A stretch of 36,030 bases of DNA from Desulfothermus okinawensis JCM 13304 (lineage in GTDB: Bacteria; Desulfobacterota; Desulfovibrionia; Desulfovibrionales; Desulfothermaceae). The position numbers and the translations under genes were made by a program. The stretch is from contig BBBM01000025.1 of assembly GCA_001311565.1 (NCBI GenBank), positions 1 through 36,030 on the forward strand, in the 5' to 3' direction. Positions 1 through 10,043 of the stretch are shown here, piece by piece (position 1 is the first letter of the stretch; every line of letters starts with the position of its first letter). Below the pieces are notes generated by a model. It was not told where the DNA came from and did no database searches. It was given only the letters and a program-made list of their open reading frames with translations.

Positions 1-639
1 TCCTTTTTCTCTAACCAGATTTTTTTCTGCCCTTGGGATTAATAGATAGGCCTATTGCCATCTCCCTTATATTCGCATTGTTCTCACCCAACATTGAAAT
101 TTGTTAGGTAGTGGAATCTTTTTTTGAGCTTTTATGGCTCGACTCCTTCCCAGCAGGAACATATATCCCACCTCAAAGACAATTTTCTCTATTTCTCACA
201 TTAGGCGCAAGCAATTATTTTGGAAATCTTAATCCACCCTTCTTTTATATATTGCTTTTGATCACCCTTGTATTTGCCCATTTTGGAAAGTTGTTAGAAA
301 GATTCCACAGGATAATACAAAACAAAGATTACGATAAAATAACAAAAATGATCTCCACATCCCCATCTTACAATTTAAAAGGAAGAGTGGTTAAATCTTT
401 CGCACAGCTTTTTATGATAAATACTATTGGGTTCTATCTATCTTATTTAGTTGTAATAAGGGTAGGAAGCTCTCTCTACAACTATATTCCCATTACTGGC
501 AGGGAAATAAACTGGCCACTTGTTTGGGCCATTTCCTTTGTTGGTGGAGTTTTGTCTCTTAGAATCAAAAAAAAGTTATATGGCCTTTATTACCAGTTAC
601 GTAGGACTTGGACTAATACTACTACTTCTCCAAAATTAA
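1..639 (+). CDS. PTS Man-family EIIC membrane subunit, 5' end outside the window
   Basis: C-terminal part of a mannose/fructose/sorbose-family EIIC, the membrane channel of a phosphotransferase sugar or amino-sugar uptake system. The diagnostic stretch is GIFFELLWLD-FPAGTYIPP near position 111, followed by hydrophobic segments. The frame changes at the T7 run 119-125 and near 100-107. At the A8 run 567-574, removing one A replaces the polar tail with a hydrophobic helix (ITSYVGLGLILLLLQN) and moves the stop to 637-639, just before the terminator; I prefer that reading. Upstream residues (DRPIAIS) lie in another frame, so the true start is left of the window. No EIIA, EIIB or EIID is visible, so the substrate cannot be named. 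In related genomes such EIIC genes can have regulatory rather than transport roles. Confidence 0.75.
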
Positions 640-668
640 AAAGCTGACACATTTTGTGTCAGCTTTTT
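638..668. terminator. Bidirectional rho-independent terminator
   Basis: A perfect 14-bp inverted repeat (AAAAAGCTGACACA / TGTGTCAGCTTTTT) with a TTT loop. It ends in a T-run on either strand. It sits between the convergent EIIC gene and tRNA-Leu and would end both transcripts. Confidence 0.85.
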
Positions 669-669
669 A

Positions 670-753
670 TGCCGAGGGAGGGATTCGAACCCTCACGGGC
701 GGATGCCCACTACCCCCTCAAGATAGCGTGTCTACCAGTTCCACCACCTCGGC
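670..753 (-). tRNA. tRNA-Leu(GAG)
   Basis: Class II tRNA with a long variable arm. The 7-bp acceptor stem is GCCGAGG/CCTCGGC, the anticodon stem CTATC/GGTAG encloses the loop TTGAGGG (anticodon GAG), and the T arm has GGTTCGAATCC. The discriminator is A, and CCA is not encoded. It lies downstream of secG on the same strand and ends at the terminator at 638-668. Confidence 0.95.
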
Positions 754-770
754 ATCCAAGACAAATTCTA

Positions 771-798
771 TCTATAAAATTTTTTTTCCAGTTGTCTA
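771..798 (-). promoter_or_regulatory. Candidate sigma70 promoter for tRNA-Leu
   Basis: On the minus strand TAGACA (793-798), a 16-base spacer and TATAGA (771-776) stand about 18 bases upstream of the tRNA. The match is moderate, and the tRNA could also be read from the pgk operon. Confidence 0.35.
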
Positions 799-826
799 GA
801 ATTTTCTTGTTATTTTTTTTGTAGCA

Positions 827-1146
827 TTATCTTTCTTTTTTTACAGGGACTGCAGGAATACTTTTAACTTTATTTACTGGTTTTTCCAGGATCACTGAAT
901 GCTGTACCTTAATTTTTTTTTGAGGAATCATAAATTGTGAAGCCAAGGGAAGTACAAAAGAATACTATAGCCAAAACAACTGTCATTTTTACTAAAAATC
1001 CGCCAGCACCACTACTTCCAAAAAAAAGATGAAGAACTGGGGCCGCCAAAAATAACTCCCATCCCCTCATGACCACTTTGAAGTAAAATCAAAATTATTA
1101 GAAAGATACATGCTATAAAATGGATTGTAAGCAACAGAGTTTCCAA
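827..1146 (-). CDS. secG: SecG, protein-export channel subunit
   Basis: Small inner-membrane subunit of the SecYEG translocon. The TTG start at 1146 has AGGAGGAT four bases upstream. Translation gives a first hydrophobic helix (FIACIFLIILILL), the family hallmark LQSG-HEGMG-IFGG-SSS-FFG, then a second helix (VVLAIVFFCTSLGF). Two frame corrections are needed: A8 at 1020-1027 and T9 at 913-921, each one base too long. Without the second the protein stops at 909. With it a Lys/Val/Pro-rich cytoplasmic tail of about 25 residues follows to 827, as in many delta-type SecG proteins. It follows tpiA by 75 bases and is probably in the same operon. Confidence 0.85.
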
Positions 1147-1221
1147 GACTATCCTCCTTAACTATTTTGTTCAATTTAAATGTTCAATGTTTAGTCACAG
1201 CTGCTGTCAACATTTCAATAT

Positions 1222-1978
1222 TTACGCTGTAATTATCTTACTAAAGCTCTCTGCATTAAGACTGGCTCCTCCTACCAAGACTCCATCTACGTTGTCAATA
1301 CTTATTATATTTGCTGCATTTTCGGGTTTCACACTCCCCCCATATAAAATCCTAATTGAATCCCCAGCCTCACCAAAAATATTTTTAAGCTCCTGTCTAA
1401 CAATGGCATGGGATTCTAATATTTCTTTTTCACCCGCAACCTCTCCTGTACCAATTGCCCATACAGGTTCATAGGCAATGGAAAGACGACCTTCTATCCC
1501 TTTTTCATTAACTAACCCTTTTAATATGGAAAGCTGTGAAATCAGTACTTGCTCTACCTTCCCAGCCTTTCTCTCCTCAATCTTTTCCCCAATACAAAAA
1601 AATTATATTTAACCCAACTTCCAGTCCATATCTTACTTTTTCTTTTAACAACTGGTCTTTTTCTAAAAAGATATGTCTTCTTTCAGAATGTCCAACCAGG
1701 GCATATGAACATCCCGCATCCAGTAGCATCTTAGGGATATTTCACCAGTATAAGCGCCCTCATTTGCTGGATAAAAATTTTGCCCACCCACAGAGACATA
1801 ATGAATGTCTTTTATTTCATGAGCTACCACACTTAGGGATGTAAAAGGTGGACATATCAAAACCTCCCTATCAACATCTAAATTTTTACCCAAAATCTTG
1901 ATCAGTTCCCTTACAGTATTTCTGGCTTCATCTTGTGTTTTATACATCTTCCAATTTGCAGCCATTAATTTTTTTCAT
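1222..1978 (-). CDS. tpiA: Triose-phosphate isomerase
   Basis: Interconverts dihydroxyacetone phosphate and glyceraldehyde 3-phosphate in the cytoplasm. Visible motifs are AANWKM near the start, GAYTGEIS, the catalytic-His segment ALVGHSERR, the catalytic-Glu loop AYEPVWAIGTG, and the phosphate-binding end DGVLVGGASL. I place the start at ATG 1978 (MKKLMAANWKM) with AAGGAG upstream; this needs the run 1969-1975 to be one base shorter. Further corrections are one C missing just after GEIS (near 1730) and one base too many at A7 1596-1602. About 250 residues, normal length. It follows pgk by 19 bases. Confidence 0.9.
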
Positions 1979-1997
1979 AAAAACAACTCCTTATTAT

Positions 1998-3186
1998 CTA
2001 GTCATATAGTCCAAGTGCCTTAAGTCCAGGTAATTCTTTACCCTCTAGAAATTCCAAAAAGGACCCTCCACCTGTTGATATAAATGTTATTTTATCCTGT
2101 AGTTTACATTTGTGAATGAGATTATCTGTATCTCCGCCTCCAACAATAGTCACTCCAGATACAGCAGCCACACTCTGGGCTATACCAAAGGATCCTTGAG
2201 AAAAGGTCGGATTTTCAAAAGCCCCCATTGGACCGTTCCACACAACTGTACCTGCGTCTTTTAAAACTTCTGAATATAGTGTATGGGTTGCTGGCCCTGT
2301 ATCAAAAATTTTTCCCTCTGTGTCCAGATTTTGATATGGGAACCCCCCCAGAGGCACTTCATCATTTAAGTCTTTACCCATAATATAGTCAACAGGAAGG
2401 TAGAAACCGACCCCTTTTTCCTTGGCCTTTTCTATTATTTTTAAAGCATCACCTAACAATTCCTCCTCAAAAATTGATCTACCAATGGGATAGCCCTGTG
2501 CCTTTCTAAAGGTATTTGCCATAGCTCCACCTATAAGCACCCTATCCACCTTCTCCATTAAGTTGTTTAGCACTCCCAATTTAGTGGAAACCTTGGCCCC
2601 TCCAGCTATAAGTACAAAGGGACGTTCTGGATTTGCAAGATAATTGCTTAAATACTCCACCTCTTTTTTTGATTAAGAATCCACCACAAACTGTATCAAC
2701 AAAGTCACAAACCCCTACTACAGAGGCATGTTTTCTGTGAACCACACCAAATGCATCATTTAAATACACATCAGCAAGTTTGGCCAGCTCTTTGCTAAAT
2801 TCTGTGTCATTTTCAGTCTCCCCCTTGTGGAACCTTAAATTTTCAAGGAGAAGAATTTCTCCTTCCTTAAGGGAATTGGCCATGGCCAGAACACCATCTC
2901 CTATACAATCATCTGCCATCTTTACCTCTTCATCCAGAAGATATCCAAGGCGCATGGCAACAGGTTTCAAGGACAGGTCCTCAACCCTCTTTCCCTTTGG
3001 TTTACTAGGTGAGAACAGGCAATTAGTTTGCCACCATTTTTTTAAAATATATGTTATTGTATCAAGGGCTGCTTTTATTCTTGAGTCATCCTGGATTTCT
3101 CCATCTTTAATAGGAACATTAAAATCAAATCGACCCAACACTCTTTTTCCTTTTATATCTATTTGGTCAATAAATTTTATGGCCAT
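1998..3186 (-). CDS. pgk: Phosphoglycerate kinase
   Basis: Makes ATP from 1,3-bisphosphoglycerate in glycolysis and the reverse in gluconeogenesis. N-terminal substrate motifs RFDFNVP (usually RVDFNVP), DDSRI and SHL-KPKG; C-terminal nucleotide-binding motifs AGGAKVSTK, WNGPMGAFE and the glycine-rich GGGDT and STGGG. ATG 3186 is chosen because GGAGG lies at 3193-3197 with six bases of spacing; the TTG at 3192 would touch the Shine-Dalgarno. Frame breaks at T7 3037-3043, near 3008 (one G missing) and T7 2664-2670 rebuild a protein of about 395 residues, the family length. First gene of pgk-tpiA-secG. Confidence 0.92.
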
Positions 3187-3250
3187 GACCAACCTCCATG
3201 GTTTTTTTAAGAATTAGCTAAAGGAGCAAAAATTTTAATTTAAAATTCCA

Positions 3251-3270
3251 TTTCTTGCAACAGCAAGAAA
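3251..3270. promoter_or_regulatory. 8-bp inverted repeat upstream of pgk
   Basis: TTTCTTGC-AACA-GCAAGAAA is a perfect inverted repeat about 65 bases upstream of the pgk start, in the divergent gap before the TPR protein gene. It could be an operator or a leader hairpin. No T-run follows on either strand, so it is not a typical terminator. Confidence 0.35.
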
Positions 3271-3371
3271 GTTATCACAGAAGGAAAAAGAAGACAACCA
3301 TGCTCCACACTTTTATAACCATAGGGCAAGGAAAATGGAATCTCAATGCACTAGAAACTTAATTTTCTATA

Positions 3372-3400
3372 TTGACTTAAATTTATTTTTTTGGATATGT
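3372..3400 (+). promoter_or_regulatory. Weak candidate promoter for the TPR/beta-barrel gene
   Basis: TTGACT at 3372-3377 with an AT-rich -10-like segment (GATATG or ATATGT) 16-17 bases downstream, about 45 bases before the ATG. The -35 is good and the -10 poor. A possible miscount in the intervening T-run makes the spacing uncertain. Confidence 0.3.
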
Positions 3401-3443
3401 TAAAAAAAAATACTCTTATTTAAACAAAAAGGAGTCATTTAAA

Positions 3444-5026
3444 ATGAAAAATATGACCTCTAGTTTTCTGCTATTGATTATATTACTCATACCTGTTCCA
3501 GGTCTTTCTTATTTCTCAGATAAGTGCAATTCGCTCTTTTCACAGGGAATAATCAATTATAGAGAAGAAAATTTTGAAGAAGCAGTCATAACACTTAAAC
3601 AGGCATATAATGCGTGTCCCTCTACAAAAATAGCTTTTTACTTGGGACTTTGTTATAAACAAATGGGAGAATACGAAAAATCAGAGAAATTTTTTAAAAT
3701 GGCCATATCTTCTAAGCCTATAATTTATGATGCCTATGTTGAACTAATACAGATCTTATATGAAGTTAACAGGTTAGATGAAGCAGAAAAATTTTTAAAT
3801 AAGGCTGAGAAAGAAGGTATCTACCCTTCAAAAATACTATTCTTAAAAGGACTTATATACAAAAAAATGGGCCAGTTTAAAAAGGCTATATCTGCTTTTG
3901 AAAAGGCAGGACATCTAGATCCATCTACAAAAGAGTCTTCAGACCTGCAAATAGCCATAATTTATGCAAACATGCGCTCTTACTCCAAGGCCAAAGAGAT
4001 ATTAAAAGGCATAGTAAAATCAGCGCCTGAAACAGACATGTCAAAATTTGCCAAAGAGTATCTAAAATCCCTGGACAGATTGACAAAGGAATACAAGCCA
4101 TGGGCAATAGACTCAGGTTTGGGGGAGTTTATGATACAAATGTAGTATCAAAACCTTCGGACAATATTGGACTTGCAGCAGTAGATGAAATTTCCAGAAA
4201 AAAAAGATGGTGGAGTTTATGGTAGCTTTAATTTTTCATATACACCAATTTTGCCCATCCCCTATTATTTAAACATTGATTACAACATGTCTGAAAAGAG
4301 ATATTTCCATAAGATAGAATATAATCTATCCAGCCAGGAAATAACTCTAACTCCTGGTATAACATTCAAAAAAATGGGCATTAACTTTGCCTCAGGACTT
4401 ACATACATATGGCTTAAAGGAGATAGGTATTCTTTTTCAGGACAAATGGAGCCAACCCTGGCCTTTAAAATTAACAAAAAAAAATATTGTAAATTTCATG
4501 ATTGGGCTGGAAAAAAACAAATTATTTAAAATACGTATCTGGATCTGATCCAGAGGAAGATAGGGATAGTTTAAAAAGTAAAGCACTTTTAGGATACAAC
4601 TATGTTTTTAAAAATGGGGAAGGCCTGGTATTTGTTAGAGGAGAATATCAAAAAGACAATACCGATGGGAAAAATTGGGATTCCCATTCAACAGGTGGCC
4701 ATATAGGCATTTTATGTCCACTTATTAGAAAGCTGAAGCTGATTACATCTATTGGATATACAAACCAGAAATTTGAAAACAACCATACCATAACTATAGA
4801 AAATGATCTTAGGAGAAAAAGTGGATGGCCCACAATACCTGGATTTCCAGAAACTCCAACTAAGAGAGAAGATGATATTTTAACTATCAGCGCCACATTG
4901 ATATTTCCAATATCAAAGAGATATGAAATTAGTATTAATAACATCTACATAAATAATAACAGTAATTTTAAGATATATGATTATAGTAGAAATGTAACAA
5001 TGCTTGAATTACACTTAAAATTTTAA
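3444..5026 (+). CDS. TPR protein with C-terminal outer-membrane beta-barrel
   Basis: ATG 3444 follows GGAG (3431-3434). A signal peptide (about residues 1-22, LLLIILLIPVPGLS-YF) leads to five or six tetratricopeptide repeats (about residues 28-200, for example AFYLGLCYKQMGEYEKSEKFF). A barrel region then starts with GGVYDTNV, shows alternating aromatic strands, and ends in LELHLKF with a terminal Phe, the classic outer-membrane barrel C terminus. The layout resembles TPR plus DUF560/porin-like surface proteins. Breaks at 4122-4126 (G run one short), A8 4198-4205, A9 4476-4484 and A7 4511-4517 rebuild one protein of about 525 residues. The FecR gene begins 20 bases later, suggesting joint expression and a shared surface role. 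The substrate is unknown. Confidence 0.75.
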
Positions 5027-5046
5027 CTTCCAGGTAGGAGTGTAAA

Positions 5047-7411
5047 ATGAAAAACAGGATATTAATTTTGTTATTTTTATACATTATATCTCTTCCCTTA
5101 TGTTCCATTGCAGCAACAAAGGTAGGGATATAGTCAAGATTCAGGGAAAAGTGAATGTAATTTCAGGGGGAAAATTCCCTGCTAAAAAAGCTTTTATCGG
5201 CATGACCCTCTACACAGGTGATATCTTAAGGACGAAATCCAGGTCAAAGGCTCAAGTCAGGCTGTTAGATGGCACTATATTAAAAATAGGTCCAAGATCC
5301 AGGGTGGACATCAGTGAGTATAGTTTTGATCGTAACAAATTTAAGGCATCCTTCAATATAAAGCGAGGAAGTATTGGAGCATTTGTTTCCGATGAAGTCA
5401 AAAAAATTATTAAGGCTGATCCCCATGCCAATAAATTTGAGATAAAGACACCAATAGCAGTAGCTGGAGTAAGGGGAACAAATTTTATTGTTACCCATTT
5501 TGCTACAATAAGTAATATTATGGTATTAACTGGAAAGGTCTATGTATATAATCCTGCTCTCCCAAGGCAAATGGTATTGTTATTACCAAATCAATCTACT
5601 GTTGTAAGAGAGAGAAGGCCTCCTGCTATACCAAGGCCATTTTCACCCAAGACAAAAGAGAGGATCTTAAAAAAATATAAACATCGCACCTGAGTCCCCA
5701 GAAAAAAAATCCCGGTAAAGGCAAGGGAGGAGAAGAAAACAATAGACCTGAAAATCCAGCACCAGGTTCTATTAATGCACCTCAACCAGAAGATATAACA
5801 AAAGTTGTAGAAACAGGAAAAGACCTTTCTAAAACAGAAGGTGGTCTGGAGACTGCCACATCATTCTTTGAAAATCCCAAACCAACAGAAGAAGTAATCC
5901 CTATAACAGAAACCTCCACTTTTACTGGAGAATATGAGGAAATCACCTCTACAGAAGAATCCGGGGCATCTAACCAGACTTCCACCAATACTTTTTCCTA
6001 TTCTATAGGAAATTCCCTTCCCTATCAGATAGTATGTGACAGCTCATCCAACTGTAAGATTCAACTCACAGACAATACCCACTTGCTGGGGGAGAAATAC
6101 TTTGAGGCGCCCTCTTTTCGTTACTTAAAAAAAAGGTGAGTTCGGGACAAAGACATCGGGTGCCACAGTGATTTCCCATTCTGATACAGGAGAATCTGTG
6201 GGGATTTTTGACTTTGGGAATATAATAGCTGATTCAAATATAGTATTTTTAGGTCCCAACTGGGGAGGAAGGTTGATCAAAGGTGAACTTTTTGGAACTC
6301 CCTACACTTTTTGTCATGTAGTGGGCTATAATCTTCTATTCAATAAATCAACTGGGGCAGCACCCAAAACAAGTATTGTGATAACTCATCTGGGAAGCAC
6401 ATATACAGGAGATGGTATATTTATACCGGAAATTAATTTTGGAATTACATTTGGAGACTACAAGGAAGTGGAAGTTTTAAATGGAGATTCTGATACTTTA
6501 ATAAATTACGACCTCCAGCCAACCTTCAATTCAATTATTGCCACAAACTTAAATAGGATAACCAATCCCCATTCATACATCCATTTTAAACTTGAATCTT
6601 CTCCTGTTGATGAACATACAGCAGGCATATTTCAAATTATTCTGGGAGCAAACTACCTGGAAAATACTTCTGATGAAGCAGACTATGTTGTGGTTGATTT
6701 TATGGATAGTTCCAGTGGATTTTATGGAGGAGGAATTTTCTTAAATTCAATTATTGCCAGTGACAACGAAGTTTTTGGAGACTCGGTACTCTACAATTCA
6801 ATAAAAGGGAATATGTATGGATCATATATGAACCTATCTGCCCTTATCCAGAAACAGGCATATTGGTGGGAGAGACAATTGGCACATTTGATCCAAACCA
6901 GTATTATTTTCAAGCAGTAACTATAGGAGCCACCTTGGATACAGGATATTTTTTAAATTTAATAGACGATCCAACAGGAAGCGGAAAAGATAAATTAATG
7001 ACCCTTGGTTTTCCTGTGGTGGAGATTGGGAGCACATCAGTAAGTGGTAGTAATGGTGAAATTGAAGTCCAGATAAATAATATGAGATTTTTTTGCCACC
7101 AAGTCAGGAACACCACCTGTAATCTGGGTATCTAACGATGTCAGTGGTCACTATTATTCCACTGTAGCACCAGATACTCAGATAATGTTAAGTGGAACTA
7201 AAATAAGTAACCTTACTTTTAAAATTTCCCAGTGGGATGAGATATATCAAAAATGGGGAGCCTACCTTAATTCAGAGAGTCCCACTTTTCATGGAACCAT
7301 TGGAAGCTATAAAATAGAAGGTATGGGGGGGGTTGCTGCGGGGAAAATAGACCATCTACACAAAGTTTTCAGGGAACAGCAGCAGGCGCGCTGAAAGCAA
7401 AGATGCCTTAG
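5047..7411 (+). CDS. Secreted FecR-domain surface protein
   Basis: ATG 5047 with AGGAG upstream. Signal peptide about residues 1-22 (ILILLFLYIISLPLCSIAA). A FecR domain (about 25-160) includes GKVNVISGG, YTGDILRTKSRSKAQVRLLDGT, IGPRSRV and TPIAVAGVRGTNFIV. A low-complexity Glu/Thr/Pro/Ser linker (about 195-330) leads to a long repetitive beta-strand-like region ending in GTAAGALKAKMP. Breaks at a short G run (near 5130), A7 5669-5675, A8 5702-5709, A8 6127-6134, a short C run near 6844, T7 7088-7094 and a short C run near 7352 all rebuild one frame of about 785 residues. In this setting the FecR domain is extracytoplasmic, not the iron-dicitrate regulator. FecR proteins beside CHASE2 cyclases are a known neighbourhood, and this gene abuts one. 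Exact role unknown. Confidence 0.75.
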
Positions 7412-9386
7412 TTATTTGGTATCCATTTTTATGAGTTCCCAATTGGACGGTTCTCTTATTTCACAAGGACCGTCCCTAAATTCTATACTGTAGATCTTAA
7501 CAGGTCTTTTCTTTCCTTTTACCTGTACCTTGGCAAGTCCACTTATACATATATTTTCCGTAACAGAGACATCAAGCATCTTTAAAGTAAACTCTGAGAC
7601 AATTATATTGGTGTTAAATTTCTTATTTAAACCCTCCAGCCTTGAGGCCAGATTTACATGGTCTCCAATAACAGTATAATCCATTTTCTTTCCTTCTACA
7701 CCAATATTTCCAACCAATACTTCCCCTGTATTTATTCCAATTCCAATATCCAGATCCAGATTTTTTTTCTTTCTTCCACTTATCTTTCAGAGGCTTAAGC
7801 TTTTCAAGCATATTCACTGCACATTGAACAGCCCTGATAGCATGATCATCCTGGGGCAAAGGGGCACCCCAGAAGACCATGATAGCATCTCCTATGAACT
7901 TATCCAGGGTTCCCTCTGACTCAAAAATAACTTCTGTCATCTCCTTAAAATATTCATTTAAAAGTTCAACAACCTCTTCAGGATTTAAATCCTCAGACAA
8001 AGAGGTAAAGCCCCTGATATCAGAAAAGAGGATAGACACTTCTTTCCTTTCTCCCCCCAGTCTCACAAGTGAAGGATTCTCCATTAATTGATTAACAACC
8101 CGTTCAGTTACATAGCTTGAAAAAATCTTTTTAATTTCAAAGGCCCTTTTTTTCAGATTGTCCATATTTTATTGCCATTGAACATAAGAATATCACAACG
8201 CAATTAATAAAAGGATAATCAACTGGCAGATAATAATTTTTTTATATCAAAAAGATAAAAGTCAAAGAGAAATCCAGTTATTGCAACTAACATGAAGATC
8301 AATGATGAATAAAAGGCCTTTAAGGTCTGGAACAAAAAGGAAAATAATAGACCTGAAAATATAAGAATGCATAAAACTATGTTATCATCAGCCAATGAAA
8401 AAATCTATTTTTCAGTATTCCTCCAATTACATGTGCGTGCTTTTCAACCCCTGGCATCACTGGAGTCAGAGGGGTAACCCTGAGATCATATATTCCTATT
8501 GCAGTAGCACCTATAAGTACAATTTTCCCCTGAATATCTTCTGGCCTTATCTGGTTTTCAAGCACCTTATAGGCAGATATTTTTTTTAACGTTCTAGTAT
8601 CGTTAAAATAAGGGATCAGCATCCTCCCATATACATCAGTTGGAATAAACTTCTTATTCCCCAGGTAAATTCCCTTTGCTGGATCAACTAAAATCCGCTC
8701 TCTGGGTATCCCCAGATACAAAGAAGTTATTTCAAGGGTGAAAGAGGGGATAAAGAATCCATGATAATTAAAGTAAAGAGATTCCCATCTAAGTGTCCCA
8801 TCTGTGTCAGGAAACATATTTATAAGACCAAAACCTGCTGCAACATCCTGAAATATATCTATCGGAACAAGTAAACCATCTCCAGAAGGTGGAAGGTATT
8901 TCAAATTTAAATGATTTCTCTTTACACTTAAGGCAAATTCCTCAGCCAATTTTTTTGGGGTACATATCTTTCTTATGGAAGATGAGAACACCTGGCACAA
9001 TTATATTAGAAGCATAGTCCATGGCCTTAGCCAATACCATATCGTCTTTGGAGGGTTCACTAAAGATTATATCAAGCCCTATTACCGCAGGCTCAAATCT
9101 GGAAAGGTTATAGATGAGCTTTGCCATGATCCGTCTATCCCAGGGCCACCTGCCTATTCTTTCTAAAGAATTATCGTCAATTGTTATAAGTACAATATCA
9201 TTGGGGATTTTTTTCTCTGGATCTTACCTTAACAAATAGGTCATAATTTTTGAGTTCTATTAGCTTTAAAGGAAAAAAATTTTATCAAAAACAAAAAAAG
9301 AAAAAAATAATGGTTATTGCTATTCCAACCCAATATGTATTTTTATAAAAAAAATCTACCCATGGATCAATAATAGGAAAAAACAT
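7412..9386 (-). CDS. CHASE2-domain adenylate cyclase
   Basis: Membrane receptor making cAMP from ATP. Order: N-terminal hydrophobic segment(s); extracytoplasmic CHASE2 sensor ([61 protein letters not shown]); hydrophobic helices around 8370-8180; class III cyclase domain. The cyclase has the metal-binding Asp of [11 protein letters not shown], Lys in [10 protein letters not shown] and Asp/Asn/Arg in [16 protein letters not shown]; Lys plus Asp indicates ATP rather than GTP. The start (ATG 9386, [13 protein letters not shown]) is uncertain and lacks a clear Shine-Dalgarno. It lies just beyond the terminator at 9411-9444. Several T/A-run breaks occur (T8 near 7761, T7 near 8950 and 9210, and the linker helices). 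Its stop touches the FecR gene's stop. Confidence 0.85.
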
Positions 9387-9410
9387 AGTCAGGAGTCCAG
9401 CAAAAATAAA

Positions 9411-9444
9411 AAAAAGGGATTGGGCAAAAGCCCAATCCCTTTTT
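9411..9444. terminator. Rho-independent terminator after tRNA-Pro(GGG)
   Basis: A perfect 15-bp stem (AAAAAGGGATTGGGC / GCCCAATCCCTTTTT) with an AAAA loop, followed on the minus strand by a T-run. It lies just downstream of the tRNA and separates it from the cyclase gene. Confidence 0.88.
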
Positions 9445-9452
9445 AACCCTCA

Positions 9453-9525
9453 TCGGATGGTGGGATTTGAACCCACGGCCCCTTGAACCCCATTCAAGTG
9501 CGCTCCCAGGCTGCGCCACATCCCG
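9453..9525 (-). tRNA. tRNA-Pro(GGG)
   Basis: The anticodon stem CTTGA/TCAAG encloses ATGGGGT (anticodon GGG), with a normal D arm and the T arm GTGGG-TTCAAAT-CCCAC. The acceptor 5' strand is CGGGATG but the 3' strand reads CATCCG, one C short of a full stem. The same omission is seen in the other tRNA-Pro. Discriminator A; CCA not encoded. Confidence 0.9.
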
Positions 9526-9534
9526 TTAAGAAAT

Positions 9535-9563
9535 TAGATATATTCATAAGTTCCTTTTGTCAA
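9535..9563 (-). promoter_or_regulatory. Sigma70 promoter for tRNA-Pro(GGG)
   Basis: On the minus strand a consensus TTGACA (9558-9563), a 17-base spacer and TATCTA (9535-9540). The expected transcript start is within a few bases of the tRNA 5' end. Confidence 0.65.
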
Positions 9564-9584
9564 GGAACATAAAAACAATTAAAT

Positions 9585-10020
9585 TCAAACATCTATAACA
9601 CATTGGGCTATCCATATATTGTTATCCTTTTCTACCCTGGCCTCACAATATGTTGCTCCCTTAACCTCCACACCTGTACACCATCTATCAACAGGATATC
9701 CCATTGCCTCACAAAAAAAGCTTTTGTCCTTCAATTTTCAGAGAAAAATCATAAAATGCTAAAGAATTTATATCTGATTCAGAAATTAATGTATTTAAAA
9801 ATTTGATAAATAAAGATGTAAGATCACTATCTTCTAATTCAATAACTATTTTTTTTATATCCTTATTTGTTCTAGAGATAGTATCAACATCATACATATA
9901 TTCAAAAAGTGCCTTTGCTCCATTTAAAAATGCTTCTTTAACGCTGTTTCCGTAGCCCCTAACACCAATGTCTGCCCCATGATCAAAGGTCTCAAATCTA
10001 CTTACTTTTCTTTCTTTCAT
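9585..10020 (-). CDS. Archease
   Basis: Archease-family protein of about 144 residues. The family signature FETFDHGADIGVRGYG-S-EAF-NGAKALFEYM lies at residues 7-43, followed by an acidic helix-rich middle and the C-terminal segment EAMGYPVDRWCTGVEVKGATY and WIAQCVIDV. One frame break falls in the A run near 9714-9720. Known archeases activate the RNA ligase RtcB by promoting its guanylylation and metal loading. No rtcB is in this window, so the partner, if present, is elsewhere. The start ATG 10020 is 23 bases after the pncB stop, suggesting cotranscription with pncA-pncB. The Shine-Dalgarno is weak. Confidence 0.88.
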
Positions 10021-10043
10021 CTTAATAATATTTCCTATTCATT

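Noticed and set aside
1187..1474. Plus-strand ORFs opposite tpiA (1187-1844)
   Set aside because: The minus strand carries the TpiA catalytic motifs throughout.
9603..9806. Plus-strand ORF opposite the archease 3' end
   Set aside because: The minus strand gives the conserved archease C terminus through one A-run correction.
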